From: Tolypothrix sp. PCC 7910
Lineage (GTDB): Bacteria; Cyanobacteriota; Cyanobacteriia; Cyanobacteriales; Nostocaceae
Reading direction: 5' to 3'
NCBI RefSeq assembly: GCF_011769525.1
Contig: NZ_CP050440.1
Coordinates: 3,101,501 to 3,165,500, forward strand
DNA: 64,000 bases
Shown here: positions 56,575 through 64,000 of the stretch, in pieces
How positions within the stretch are numbered: position 1 is the stretch's first letter
Layout: each line of letters opens with the position of its first letter
Program-made: the position numbers and the translations under genes
Notes under the pieces: generated by a model
Seen by the model: only the letters and a program-made list of their open reading frames with translations
What the model was told of the DNA's origin: nothing
The model's database searches: none

Positions 56575-58341
56575 ATGTTTGGAATTCCTTGGCATCGCCT
56601 ACCTACACCATTAGCATTGTTAAAACTAGTTGGATTTCGCAACAAATTAAGAAAGCAAAACCTCCACGATACTGCTCAATTACCTGACACAAATAAGCTT
56701 CCTCATCCTCAACCAAGTCCTGATGGTCGTCATTTGGTAGCGCGTACCCCAGATGGTAGTTTTAATGACCTGAAAAATCCAGCAATGGGAATGGTTGGGA
56801 CTCGTTTAGGGAGAAATGTTCCCTTAACAAAGGCCAACGTCGATCAAAAAAATCTTCTCAATCCTAATCCCCGCATTGTTAGCCAGAGATTGATGACGCG
56901 AGATGAATTTATCCCGGCGACATCTTTGAATATCTTGGCGGCTGCTTGGATTCAGTTTCAAAACCATGACTGGTTTTCTCATGGAAACAATCAGCCAGAT
57001 AGAAAAATAGTTATTCCCCTTGCAGAGGATGATACCTGGCCGCAAGAACATCGACCAATGGCGATTAAAGAAACCTTAGTTGATGAAAGCCGCCCAGAAG
57101 GGAATAAAGCAGAACCGCCAACTTTTATTAACAAGGTGACTCATTGGTGGGATGGTTCGCAAATCTACGGGAATAATGCTGAACAGGTGCATGAATTGCG
57201 TTCTCATGTGGATGGCAAACTGACTATTGGCGATGATGGGCTATTACCTGTAGATCCAGCAATTGGAGTTGATCGCACTGGCTTTAATGACAACTGGTGG
57301 ATCGGGTTGAGTTTAATGCATACCCTCTTTGTCAAAGAGCATAACGCTATCTGCGATCGCCTCAAACAACAATATCCAGATTGGCGAGATGACGACCTCT
57401 ACGACCATGCCCGATTAATTAACGCGGCATTGATGGCGAAAATTCATACAGTGGAATGGACTCCCGGTATCCTCGCCCATCCCGCCTTGCAAATTGCTAT
57501 GAGTGCTAACTGGTGGGGGTTACTTGGTCAACAGGTTAAGAATCTCTGGGGACGCGTCAGCGAAGATGAGACACTGAGTGGAATTATTGGTTCGCCAACG
57601 GATCACCATGCAGCACCCTACTACATTACCGAAGAGTTTGTGAGCGTATATCGCTTACATCCCCTAATTCCCGACGAATTTGAATTTTATTCCCACAAAA
57701 ATGGTGAATTGCGACGCACAGGCGACTTTTTTGAAGTAGCAGGTAAACGCGCTAGGGGAGTAGTAGAAGAAATTGGTATTCCAGATTTATTTTATTCCTT
57801 AGGAATCGCTCATCCTGGGGCAATTACCTTACACAATTACCCCAAAGCATTACAAAAACTCATTCGCGACAACGGCGAAACCTTTGATTTAGCAGCTATT
57901 GATATTTTGCGCGATCGTGAACGTGGCGTACCGCGCTATAACGAATTTCGCGAAATCATCGGTCGTGGTCGAGTCAAATCCTTTGAAGAGATTACTAGCA
58001 ATCCCATCTGGGCGAAAGAACTTCGCGAAGTCTACAACAACGATATCAACAGCGTCGATTTAGTTGTTGGCATGTTTGCCGAAGACTTACCAGCCGGCTT
58101 TGGCTTTAGCGATACAGCCTTTAGAGTATTTATCTTAATGGCTTCCCGCCGCTTAAAGAGCGATCGCTTCTTCACCAAAGACTACCGTGCCGAAATCTAC
58201 ACTCAATTCGGTCTAGACTGGATCGACAGCAATGGACTATTATCCGTCCTCCGCCGCCACTATCCCACCCTCGCACCCGCCTTCTTTGGCGTTAACAACG
58301 GCTTCGCCCCTTGGCGAAGTGTTGGAATAGCGGGATATTAG
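56575..58341 (+). CDS. Cyclooxygenase-like haem fatty-acid dioxygenase
   Basis: This 588-residue animal-type haem peroxidase resembles the alpha-DOX/COX/linoleate dioxygenase group. The distal His131 lies in FQNHDWFSHG. The helix SLMHTLFVKEHNAICDRL is present. The proximal motif VYRLHPLIPDEFEFY carries His362 and a Tyr359 at the place of the COX catalytic Tyr (YxxHPL). A linoleate 10S-dioxygenase of this family is known from Nostoc punctiforme. No signal peptide. GAGG lies 9 bases before the ATG. With the divergent P450 it may form an oxylipin pathway; the product is inferred only. Confidence 0.87.
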   Translation: MFGIPWHRLPTPLALLKLVGFRNKLRKQNLHDTAQLPDTNKLPHPQPSPDGRHLVARTPDGSFNDLKNPAMGMVGTRLGRNVPLTKANVDQKNLLNPNPRIVSQRLMTRDEFIPATSLNILAAAWIQFQNHDWFSHGNNQPDRKIVIPLAEDDTWPQEHRPMAIKETLVDESRPEGNKAEPPTFINKVTHWWDGSQIYGNNAEQVHELRSHVDGKLTIGDDGLLPVDPAIGVDRTGFNDNWWIGLSLMHTLFVKEHNAICDRLKQQYPDWRDDDLYDHARLINAALMAKIHTVEWTPGILAHPALQIAMSANWWGLLGQQVKNLWGRVSEDETLSGIIGSPTDHHAAPYYITEEFVSVYRLHPLIPDEFEFYSHKNGELRRTGDFFEVAGKRARGVVEEIGIPDLFYSLGIAHPGAITLHNYPKALQKLIRDNGETFDLAAIDILRDRERGVPRYNEFREIIGRGRVKSFEEITSNPIWAKELREVYNNDINSVDLVVGMFAEDLPAGFGFSDTAFRVFILMASRRLKSDRFFTKDYRAEIYTQFGLDWIDSNGLLSVLRRHYPTLAPAFFGVNNGFAPWRSVGIAGY

Positions 58342-58520
58342 GAATGGGGCATGGGGCATTGGGCATTGGGCATGGAGAATTGGTAATTGGTAATTGCTAA
58401 TTGGCATAATTATTCCCCCTTGTTCCCTTTCCCTTTCCCCTTTCCCCCTCATTTCCCCAGTCCCCAATCCCCATTACCCCTTATCCCCAGAGGGGGCCCC
58501 GAGTTCCCCAGTCCCCACTC
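58342..58520. repeat. STRR filler with G/C-rich element
   Basis: GGGCATT, GGTAATT and CCCCAATCC heptamers. They end in the GGGGGCCCCGAGTTCCCCA element at 58492-58510, shared with 15511-15529. Confidence 0.8.
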
Positions 58521-59387
58521 ATGCCTACCATCAGAACCCTACAACCAGGTGATGAAATGTTGCTAGAGAATTTTCTGTTGCAACATACTGATACTTCGAT
58601 GTTTTTGCGTTCTAATTGGCGAGAGGCGGGGTTGGTGGATGGGGGTGAAATGTTTCAGGGGACTTATATTGCGGCGTTGTTAGATAACAATATAGTTGCA
58701 GTCGCTGCTCATTATTGGAATGGGATGGTGGTGGTACAAGCGCCAGTGTATTTGCCAGAAGTGGTGCAAACAGCAGTAGCCCAGTCTCATCGCGCTATTT
58801 CTGGAATTGCTGGCCCGGCTGCACAAGTGGAAGTTACCAAGCAAGTTTTAGGGCTGGCTAATCACCCCACCAATATAGATGAGCGCGAATTATTATTTTC
58901 CTTAGCACTATCAGATTTACAAATTCCACCTGCCTTAGCATCCGGTGAAGTAGAGTGTCGATTGCCACATCCAGAGGAATTTGATTTACTTACTGAGTGG
59001 TATGTTGCCTACGATTTAGAAACTCTGAAAAAATCGGAAACACCTGATTTATATACAACTGCTCGCCAGGAGATAGCAGCCCATCAAGCTAAGGCTACGC
59101 ATTGGGTACTGATTGTAGAAGATACACCAGCCGCATATACTACCTTTAACGCCCATTTACCTGATATTGTCCAAATCGGTGGAGTATGGACACCGCCAGC
59201 TTTACGGGGTAAAGGCTATGCCAGAAGCGTGGTTGCAGGCTCATTATTAGAAGCGCGATCGCATGGTGTAAAACGGGCTATTTTATTTACACAGCAAACT
59301 AACTTAGCAGCACAAGCCGCTTATCGGAGTATTGGTTTTCAGACTACTGGTGAGGAATTTGGTTTAGTTTTATTTGACATGAAATAA
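58521..59387 (+). CDS. GNAT-family N-acetyltransferase
   Basis: This 288-residue protein has a GNAT fold in the C-terminal half. VQIGGVWTPPALRGKGYARSVVAGSLLEARSHGV is the acetyl-CoA loop, followed by LFTQQTNLAAQAAYRSIGFQ. The N-terminal half is a degenerate related domain. The substrate is unknown. A second GNAT gene follows 63 bases later. Confidence 0.87.
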   Translation: MPTIRTLQPGDEMLLENFLLQHTDTSMFLRSNWREAGLVDGGEMFQGTYIAALLDNNIVAVAAHYWNGMVVVQAPVYLPEVVQTAVAQSHRAISGIAGPAAQVEVTKQVLGLANHPTNIDERELLFSLALSDLQIPPALASGEVECRLPHPEEFDLLTEWYVAYDLETLKKSETPDLYTTARQEIAAHQAKATHWVLIVEDTPAAYTTFNAHLPDIVQIGGVWTPPALRGKGYARSVVAGSLLEARSHGVKRAILFTQQTNLAAQAAYRSIGFQTTGEEFGLVLFDMK

Positions 59388-59450
59388 AGCTGGAATCAAT
59401 TTTGTATTATGTGTAGTATGAAAAAGTGAATTGATAGCCAGATTTTATTT

Positions 59451-60326
59451 ATGAGCTGCGATCGCTTCCAAAAATCCTTCTCTGCCGATCCTACGTTAAG
59501 TAGTAAGCTGTTTGACTTAGTAGAAGCTACATTTCCGGGACTTACCAGCCTTGCAGAACGCGCACGAGAATTAGGTGCATCATGGGAAGATGCTTCGACT
59601 CCCTTCATTCTCTTTGATGATGATATCGCCATCACCCATATCGGAGTTTTAGACATTCCGATGTACATCATGGGAGAAAAGGTAATTGTTGGCGGAGTTC
59701 ATGGAGTATGCACCCGAGAGGGATTTCGCAGAAGAGGCTATTACCGCAAAGTCATGAATGAAGTAATGGAATATTGCTATCAACGTTATGAAACCCTAGT
59801 ATTGACGACACTAGAACCAGAGTATTATTTACCTTTTGGATTTCGCGTTGTTCCAGAACACAGCTTTAAACTTAAGTGTAATTCCAAAGGTAGCATCAAC
59901 GGCTTGAGAACACTGGATTTTGCAGATGTCAAAGATATAGCGTTATTGCACAGACTGCTAGAAACGCGTGTACCAGTCTCTAATATTGTTGGGGTAGTTC
60001 AGGAAAAAGCTGTATTCTGCGTTGATGAAGGTAGCCGTCCCTTACATTATTTCCCAGACTTAGATGCGATCGCCTGCATGGAGATAGAAGATACCACGCT
60101 TCATCTTTATGATTTAGTGACCACTCAAATGTATCCTTTGCAAAAAATCTTGGATAGGATACCTCAACTAATTGAAGAGGTGGTGATTTACTTCAGTCCC
60201 GACCTACTCAGTGTAGAGAATGTCGAAGCATTTATCTATGAAATTGAAGAAACTAAATTGATGGTGCGTGGTAAATTTGCCGCAGAAAAGGAAAAATTTA
60301 CCCTTCCCCGTTCTGCACGTTGTTGA
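59451..60326 (+). CDS. GNAT-family N-acetyltransferase
   Basis: The 291-residue protein has a GNAT core (VGGVHGVCTREGFRRRGYYRKVMNEVMEYCYQRY, then LEPEYYLPFGFRVV) with the RxxGxx(R/G) type CoA loop. A C-terminal extension is rich in hydrophobic strands (PLHYFPDLDAIACMEIEDTTLHLYDLVT), as in Eis-like or bacterial two-part acetyltransferases. The substrate is unknown. It probably shares a transcript with the preceding GNAT gene. Confidence 0.83.
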   Translation: MSCDRFQKSFSADPTLSSKLFDLVEATFPGLTSLAERARELGASWEDASTPFILFDDDIAITHIGVLDIPMYIMGEKVIVGGVHGVCTREGFRRRGYYRKVMNEVMEYCYQRYETLVLTTLEPEYYLPFGFRVVPEHSFKLKCNSKGSINGLRTLDFADVKDIALLHRLLETRVPVSNIVGVVQEKAVFCVDEGSRPLHYFPDLDAIACMEIEDTTLHLYDLVTTQMYPLQKILDRIPQLIEEVVIYFSPDLLSVENVEAFIYEIEETKLMVRGKFAAEKEKFTLPRSARC

Positions 60327-60330
60327 AATT

Positions 60331-60436
60331 TGGGCATTGGGCATTGGGCATGGGGCATTGGGCATTGGTAATGGATATTTCTCCCTCATCCCCCTCATCT
60401 GCCTCATCTCCCCAATCCCCAATCCCTAGTCCCCAA
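60331..60436. repeat. STRR filler (GGGCATT)n
   Basis: GGGCATT units are followed by CCCCTCATCTGCCTCATC and CCCCAATCC units downstream of the second GNAT gene. Confidence 0.8.
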
Positions 60437-60586
60437 TCACCTACCTTCTAGCGCATCATCTCAAAAAATAGTGTCCATCAATAGGCCTATATAACAGTGA
60501 CAGCATATTGACTCTTGAGTATGAGGGATTTCTCTCAGGAAGTTTATAAAGTGTTACCTGTACATTATGGCTTACGGAATTTACAG

Positions 60587-61345
60587 ATGGCTTCTCAACA
60601 AGAAACTAAGGGCAAACAAGGGGAAAGCGCTAGTAAAAAAGAAAGTGGAACAGCTACAAAAGCTAATCCTGTAGAGAATTTAGAACTAGATTCACTATTT
60701 GAAGCTCTTGAGGGTGATCTGACTTCTTTAGATAACGAAGCGGCTCTAGAGTTAATCGACCAATGGTATAGTTCTTTGCATAAAGCTAAAGAACCAGAAA
60801 TCAAAGAAATTGCCAATAGTCTGAAAAACCTCAAGCAACTTGTCAAGAGTGGTAAAGCCACAGGCCATGAAATTGGCGAAGTCCTGATTGAAATTGGCGA
60901 TCAAACCAGTGATTTGGCAGGTGAAGCTGATAAGGAAGTCAAGACTCCTTTGCACAGATTAGGTAAGCAACTCAGCAAAATCGGCGTTTCCTTGGGTAAA
61001 CAAGAAGACCGCGAGCAAATTGAACAAATAGACTCGTTGTTAGAAACCCTAGAAGGAGACATCACCGGGATTGAACCAGAAGCGGCGCAGGGTGTAGTTG
61101 ATACTTGGTACAGCTTACTACACAAGTCTGAAGACGAAAATCTGCAAGAAATCGCCAATGGTTTAAAAGAACTTAAGCAATTACTGAAGCGCAAAACTGC
61201 CAAAGGTGCAGACTTTGCGCCAGTGCTGACAAGACTGGGCGAACAAACCGAACAAGTGGGCGCTGAAGCTGCAAGAGGATTCAAAGGCCCGTTGAAAAAG
61301 TTGGGTAAGTTACTCAGCAAAACTGGCAAATCATTAGCCGAGTAA
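60587..61345 (+). CDS. Internally duplicated hydrophilic helical protein
   Basis: This protein of about 252 residues consists of two copies of a unit of about 103 residues (about 34-136 and 147-249). Both carry LEGD.T..(D/E).EAA....(D/W).WYS.LHK, EIAN.LK.LKQL and LGK.LSK.G.SL. Lys/Glu-rich, no signal peptide, no known family. The frame is open upstream; MASQQE is taken as start, but a GTG at 60551 with AGGAAG upstream, or an ATG at 60521, is possible. Function unknown. Confidence 0.65.
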   Translation: MASQQETKGKQGESASKKESGTATKANPVENLELDSLFEALEGDLTSLDNEAALELIDQWYSSLHKAKEPEIKEIANSLKNLKQLVKSGKATGHEIGEVLIEIGDQTSDLAGEADKEVKTPLHRLGKQLSKIGVSLGKQEDREQIEQIDSLLETLEGDITGIEPEAAQGVVDTWYSLLHKSEDENLQEIANGLKELKQLLKRKTAKGADFAPVLTRLGEQTEQVGAEAARGFKGPLKKLGKLLSKTGKSLAE

Positions 61346-61355
61346 TTCACCGCCA

Positions 61356-61662
61356 CCATACAGTTCAGATAAGAACATTAGTGATTGATTTGTCAGTTGT
61401 GGAAACAGCTAGCTCAATTGGGGGATTCTCCCCCAAACCCCCGATTGGGTGACGGTTGCGTCCCCCAAACCCCCTCCAAAATTATTGTTTTGTTGTCAAT
61501 TTATTTTTTTAACTGGTGTTGCTTATTTGCGAGATGAATTCAGGCTTCTAGACAAAACTGAAAGTCGATTCTTTGCACCTACCCTGCGGGAACGGCTGCG
61601 CCGAATGCGTGAGACAAAAATGATCCCATCAATCAGCAACGCCTTTTAACTGAACTGTATTG
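61356..61662. mobile_element. 307-bp inverted-repeat element related to the MITE
   Basis: The ends CCATACAGTTCAGATAAG (61356-61373) and TTTAACTGAACTGTATTG (61645-61662) each match the MITE ends at 53697 and 53810 at 15 of 18 bases, and each other at 15 of 18. No target duplication is seen. The interior has CCCCCAAACCCCC words and an open frame of 66 codons (61449-61649) that is unlikely to be a gene. It is probably an old non-autonomous or decayed element. Confidence 0.55.
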
Positions 61663-61685
61663 CACCATAATTTTTCAATATACAA

Positions 61686-61730
61686 GGGTGTGTTGTTGCC
61701 GAGCGCTGTAATCTCAGCAATAACACACCC
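61686..61730. terminator. Long hairpin behind the LuxR gene
   Basis: GGGTGTGTTGTTGC (61686-61699) and GAG (61701-61703) pair with 61713-61730 in an 18-position stem with one mismatch. It lies 20 bases past the stop of the leftward regulator gene. Related to the GGGTGTGTT repeats at 29105 and 50507. Confidence 0.55.
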
Positions 61731-61749
61731 TACCTTAAGATTTCTTAAC

Positions 61750-62382
61750 TTAGAGCATAATCAAACCCAGCCTGATACCAACGCTGACAGCCTCGGTGCG
61801 GGTGGAGACACCCAGCTTTTGAAAAATAGATGAGATATGAAACTTTACAGTATGCTCAGAAATATGCAGCTGTTTAGCGATCGCTCGATTACCTAAACCA
61901 GAACCAAGCATTCCTAATACCTCAATTTCTCTGGGTGTCAGAGTTTGTACGGCGGTGGTGACAACTTTTTCCCGCAGAGGTAGTAACTCTAAATAATCCG
62001 GATGTAGCACTACTAAATTATCTGCGATCGCAATTGTCGCCGCGATAATTTCTGACTCTGTACTGGTACTGGGTAATAAGCCGCGAACGCCAGCATGGAT
62101 GGCGGCTTCTAAATCTATGCTTTCTAGTTCCTCTACAATTACTAAAAATCCTAGGGGATATTGCTGCTGTTGAATTAAAAGCAATTTTTCCCAGATTGTT
62201 GGTTGCAGATTAGCACCTAAATCTAGTAGCAATACATCAGGTTCTAGTTGTTCTACTTCCCTAGTTAACACATCCAAATTGGATGCACTCCCCACCACAG
62301 TTAGCTGGGAATTGCTAGTTACAACCGCCGCTAAACCCGCCCGCACCACCGGGGAAGTTGCAACTACCATCACCCGAATCAT
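61750..62382 (-). CDS. LuxR/NarL-type response regulator
   Basis: This 210-residue protein has an N-terminal receiver-like domain (MIRVMVVATSPVVRAGLAAVV, with Asp in VLLLDLGA). The C-terminal LuxR helix-turn-helix is LTPREIEVLGMLGSGLGNRAIAKQLHISEHTVKFHISSIFQKLGVSTRTEA. The acidic triad of the receiver is weak (VATSP instead of DDxx), so phosphorylation is doubtful. Its ATG overlaps the TGA of the upstream HtrA-like gene (ATGA), so the genes are translationally coupled. Confidence 0.88.
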   Translation of the reverse strand: MIRVMVVATSPVVRAGLAAVVTSNSQLTVVGSASNLDVLTREVEQLEPDVLLLDLGANLQPTIWEKLLLIQQQQYPLGFLVIVEELESIDLEAAIHAGVRGLLPSTSTESEIIAATIAIADNLVVLHPDYLELLPLREKVVTTAVQTLTPREIEVLGMLGSGLGNRAIAKQLHISEHTVKFHISSIFQKLGVSTRTEAVSVGIRLGLIML

Positions 62383-63221
62383 CTCGACTCCACCGCAGTT
62401 TTCCCACTCTGCAATACTACATAAACTACAAATTGCTGACCTCCCCGCCAAATTTGTAGGGGTAAGGCTTCGCCATCTTTGCTTTGTTGCAGATATTTGC
62501 TTAAGTCATCATATCTAGTAAGCGATCGCCCCGACACGCCAATCAGCACATCGCCAATTTGCACGCCAGCTGTGGCGGCTGCACTTTCAGGAAGCACAGA
62601 TAAAACTAATAAACCCAGGTTGCGATTACCTATCAGCACAGGTTGCAAAGTTACCCCTAGTTGCGGACGGCTGGCACCCAGCAAAAAGCGGTTGACTGCT
62701 AAACTAGGGACGGCGACAGCTAAACCGTTGACAACCATTGTATTAATTCCGACAACGCGACCAAGACAATCAGCCAAAGGCCCGCCAGAGTTACCAGGAT
62801 ACAACCGAATATCTGCCATCACTGCCTGTTGATGCTGTCCGTGAATAATTCCTGTAGTCACAGCACCACTATCAGCAAAGGGATTACCCACCGCTATAAC
62901 TAATTCCCCGACTCGCAGCGCATCCGAATCACCGATAGTTGCAGTCTGTAAGTTAGTAGCATTAATTTTCAGTGCGGCTAAATCTTGTTGTGGGTCAAAC
63001 TTGGTACGTACAGCTTCAAATATCCGCCCATCAGCTAATTCTACTGTGGCTCTGCGGCTAGTGGCGACATGGGCATTAGTAATAATTAAACCATCGGCTT
63101 GCCAAATCACACCAGAACCAACTCCTTGAGAACCGCTGCTGACTTTAACGGTGCTGTGGCGTAACTTCGTAGCTAAGGCCGCCAATTCATCAGCAATGTT
63201 GGGAAAGCTTGTGTTAGTCAT
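62379..63221 (-). CDS. HtrA/DegP-like serine protease with PDZ domain
   Basis: This protein of about 280 residues has a trypsin-like domain with an intact triad: His51 (TNAHVATS), Asp80 (DLAALKI) and Ser145 (YPGNSGGPLAD). One C-terminal PDZ domain follows (LGLLVLSVLPESAAATAGVQIGDVLIGVSG). No signal peptide is seen, so it may be cytosolic, unlike most HtrA proteins. ATG 63221 is preferred to a TTG at 63275 inside the preceding gene. Middle gene of a coupled three-gene set. Confidence 0.88.
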   Translation of the reverse strand: MTNTSFPNIADELAALATKLRHSTVKVSSGSQGVGSGVIWQADGLIITNAHVATSRRATVELADGRIFEAVRTKFDPQQDLAALKINATNLQTATIGDSDALRVGELVIAVGNPFADSGAVTTGIIHGQHQQAVMADIRLYPGNSGGPLADCLGRVVGINTMVVNGLAVAVPSLAVNRFLLGASRPQLGVTLQPVLIGNRNLGLLVLSVLPESAAATAGVQIGDVLIGVSGRSLTRYDDLSKYLQQSKDGEALPLQIWRGGQQFVVYVVLQSGKTAVESR

Positions 63222-63252
63222 AGTTTTGCCATCGTGAATTGTGTATTTTGCA

Positions 63253-64000
63253 TTACTCAGCCGGACGTTCGCCAATTGCGATCGCTAACTCGACTAACAC
63301 CCCACCCCGGACAACTTGCAATGGCACAGTTTTACCGACGCGATCGCCACTATTAAGTAACGCCATTACATCACCTGTATCATTGACGGTTGTACCATCC
63401 AATTTCACCAACACATCCCCCAGCAGTACTCCTGCTTTATCTGCAGGGCCAGCTGACTCAACATTGACAACAATGACACCAGTAGCCGTAGGTAAATTTA
63501 AGGCTGTTGTGAGGTTATTGGGTAAGCGTACAGGTTGCATTCCTACACCTAAATAACCCCGGGCAATATGTCCTTTAGCTAACAATTGTTCAACTACACG
63601 ATTAACCGTAGCCACAGGGATAGTTAATGCTGTACCACGCCTTCCCGATGTATTCATACCTACTACATTACCTGCTGCATCTACCAATGGCCCCCCAGCA
63701 AAGCCTGGATACAGGGTAATATCTGGGCGGATATATTGATCAATATTCCCACCGTTCATGCTGCGCCACGCACCACTTACTACACTCACCGCACCCAAAG
63801 CCGCGCGCAATTCACCTTCGTTACTTCTGGCTATTCCTAATACTAAATTGCCTACTTTAAGTGTTGTAGTATCGCCAATTGTCGCCACAGGTATGGCTAA
63901 ATCAGGAATTTTAAACACAGCTACATCTGTACTAGAATCATGTCCTAAATGTGTAGCAGCAACAGTACGGCCATCTGCCAGAGTCACGGTAATTTCGTCA
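63253..64000 (-). CDS. HtrA-like protein with mutated active site (5' end outside window)
   Basis: The partial gene (about 249 codons) runs off the right edge. It has a trypsin-like domain with TDVAVFKI (Asp) and one PDZ domain (GVIVVNVESAGPADKAGVLLGDVLVKLDG). The nucleophile motif reads LYPGFAGGPLVD instead of GNSGGP, so Ser is replaced by Ala, and it should be proteolytically inactive. The His motif is outside the window. It is followed 31 bases later by an intact HtrA-like gene. Confidence 0.85.
   Translation of the reverse strand, partial: DEITVTLADGRTVAATHLGHDSSTDVAVFKIPDLAIPVATIGDTTTLKVGNLVLGIARSNEGELRAALGAVSVVSGAWRSMNGGNIDQYIRPDITLYPGFAGGPLVDAAGNVVGMNTSGRRGTALTIPVATVNRVVEQLLAKGHIARGYLGVGMQPVRLPNNLTTALNLPTATGVIVVNVESAGPADKAGVLLGDVLVKLDGTTVNDTGDVMALLNSGDRVGKTVPLQVVRGGVLVELAIAIGERPAE

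Noticed and set aside
61449-61649. 66-codon rightward frame
   Set aside because: It lies inside the 307-bp inverted-repeat element, is made partly of C-rich filler and lacks a start signal.

Overview
The window comes from a filamentous cyanobacterium, most likely of the Nostocales (Nostoc/Tolypothrix/Calothrix-like). The evidence is an allophycocyanin alpha-B gene (apcD), many GCGATCGC (HIP1) octamers, cyanobacteria-specific families (DUF2358, DUF3727), intergenic spaces filled with 7-bp tandem repeats of the GGGGATT / TTACCAA / GGGCATT type, and a large share of sensor kinases, WD40 proteins and pentapeptide-repeat proteins. This is chromosomal DNA with a housekeeping core and several accessory patches. 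No rRNA, CRISPR array, prophage or intact insertion sequence was seen.

Layout. 1-6.1 kb: a secreted pentapeptide-repeat protein, an epoxide-hydrolase-like enzyme, a DUF1206 membrane protein, a glycosidase-like protein, a DUF2358 protein and an ethylene-receptor-like histidine kinase. 6.4-8 kb: a DUF262-HNH protein, possibly defensive. 8-19.7 kb: uvrA, a five-PAS hybrid kinase, a Uma2-family protein, then purL and purF. 19.7-22.3 kb: a Doc toxin with its overlapping partner and a GmrSD-like DUF262/DUF1524 nuclease, forming a small defence or stress patch. 22.5-31.8 kb: a lipoprotein, a candidate small RNA with a strong terminator, apcD, rlmD, an RsbW-like ATPase, asnS, a DUF3727 protein, ruvX and a GNAT protein. 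32-43.4 kb: a STAND ATPase carrying 14 WD40 repeats, a universal stress protein, pgk, and a 1686-residue exported WD40/deacetylase-like/Big_5/DUF4082 protein. 44.4-53.3 kb: tRNA-Ala(UGC), trhO, an O-methyltransferase, a CoA-binding protein, a GH13 enzyme, a phosphoribulokinase-like paralogue and a three-domain RNA-repair enzyme (Pnkp). 53.3-53.9 kb: a 13-unit array of 21-bp palindromic repeats starting at the pnkp stop codon, then a 114-bp MITE-like element with 10-bp flanking direct repeats. 54-58.3 kb: a P450 and a small unknown protein, divergent from a cyclooxygenase-like haem dioxygenase, which looks like an oxylipin module. 58.5-64 kb: two GNAT proteins, an internally duplicated protein, a second element related to the MITE, and a coupled cluster of two HtrA-like proteins (the upstream one with Ser replaced by Ala in its active-site motif) and a LuxR-type regulator.

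The most unusual material is the hairpin array behind pnkp, the two related inverted-repeat elements, the active/inactive HtrA pair, the dioxygenase-P450 group, the candidate small RNA, and three coding regions (uvrA, the WD40 STAND gene, the GH13 gene) whose sequence appears to contain intergenic-type repeats read in frame. Function calls rest on recognition of motifs and families by eye; no database search was run.
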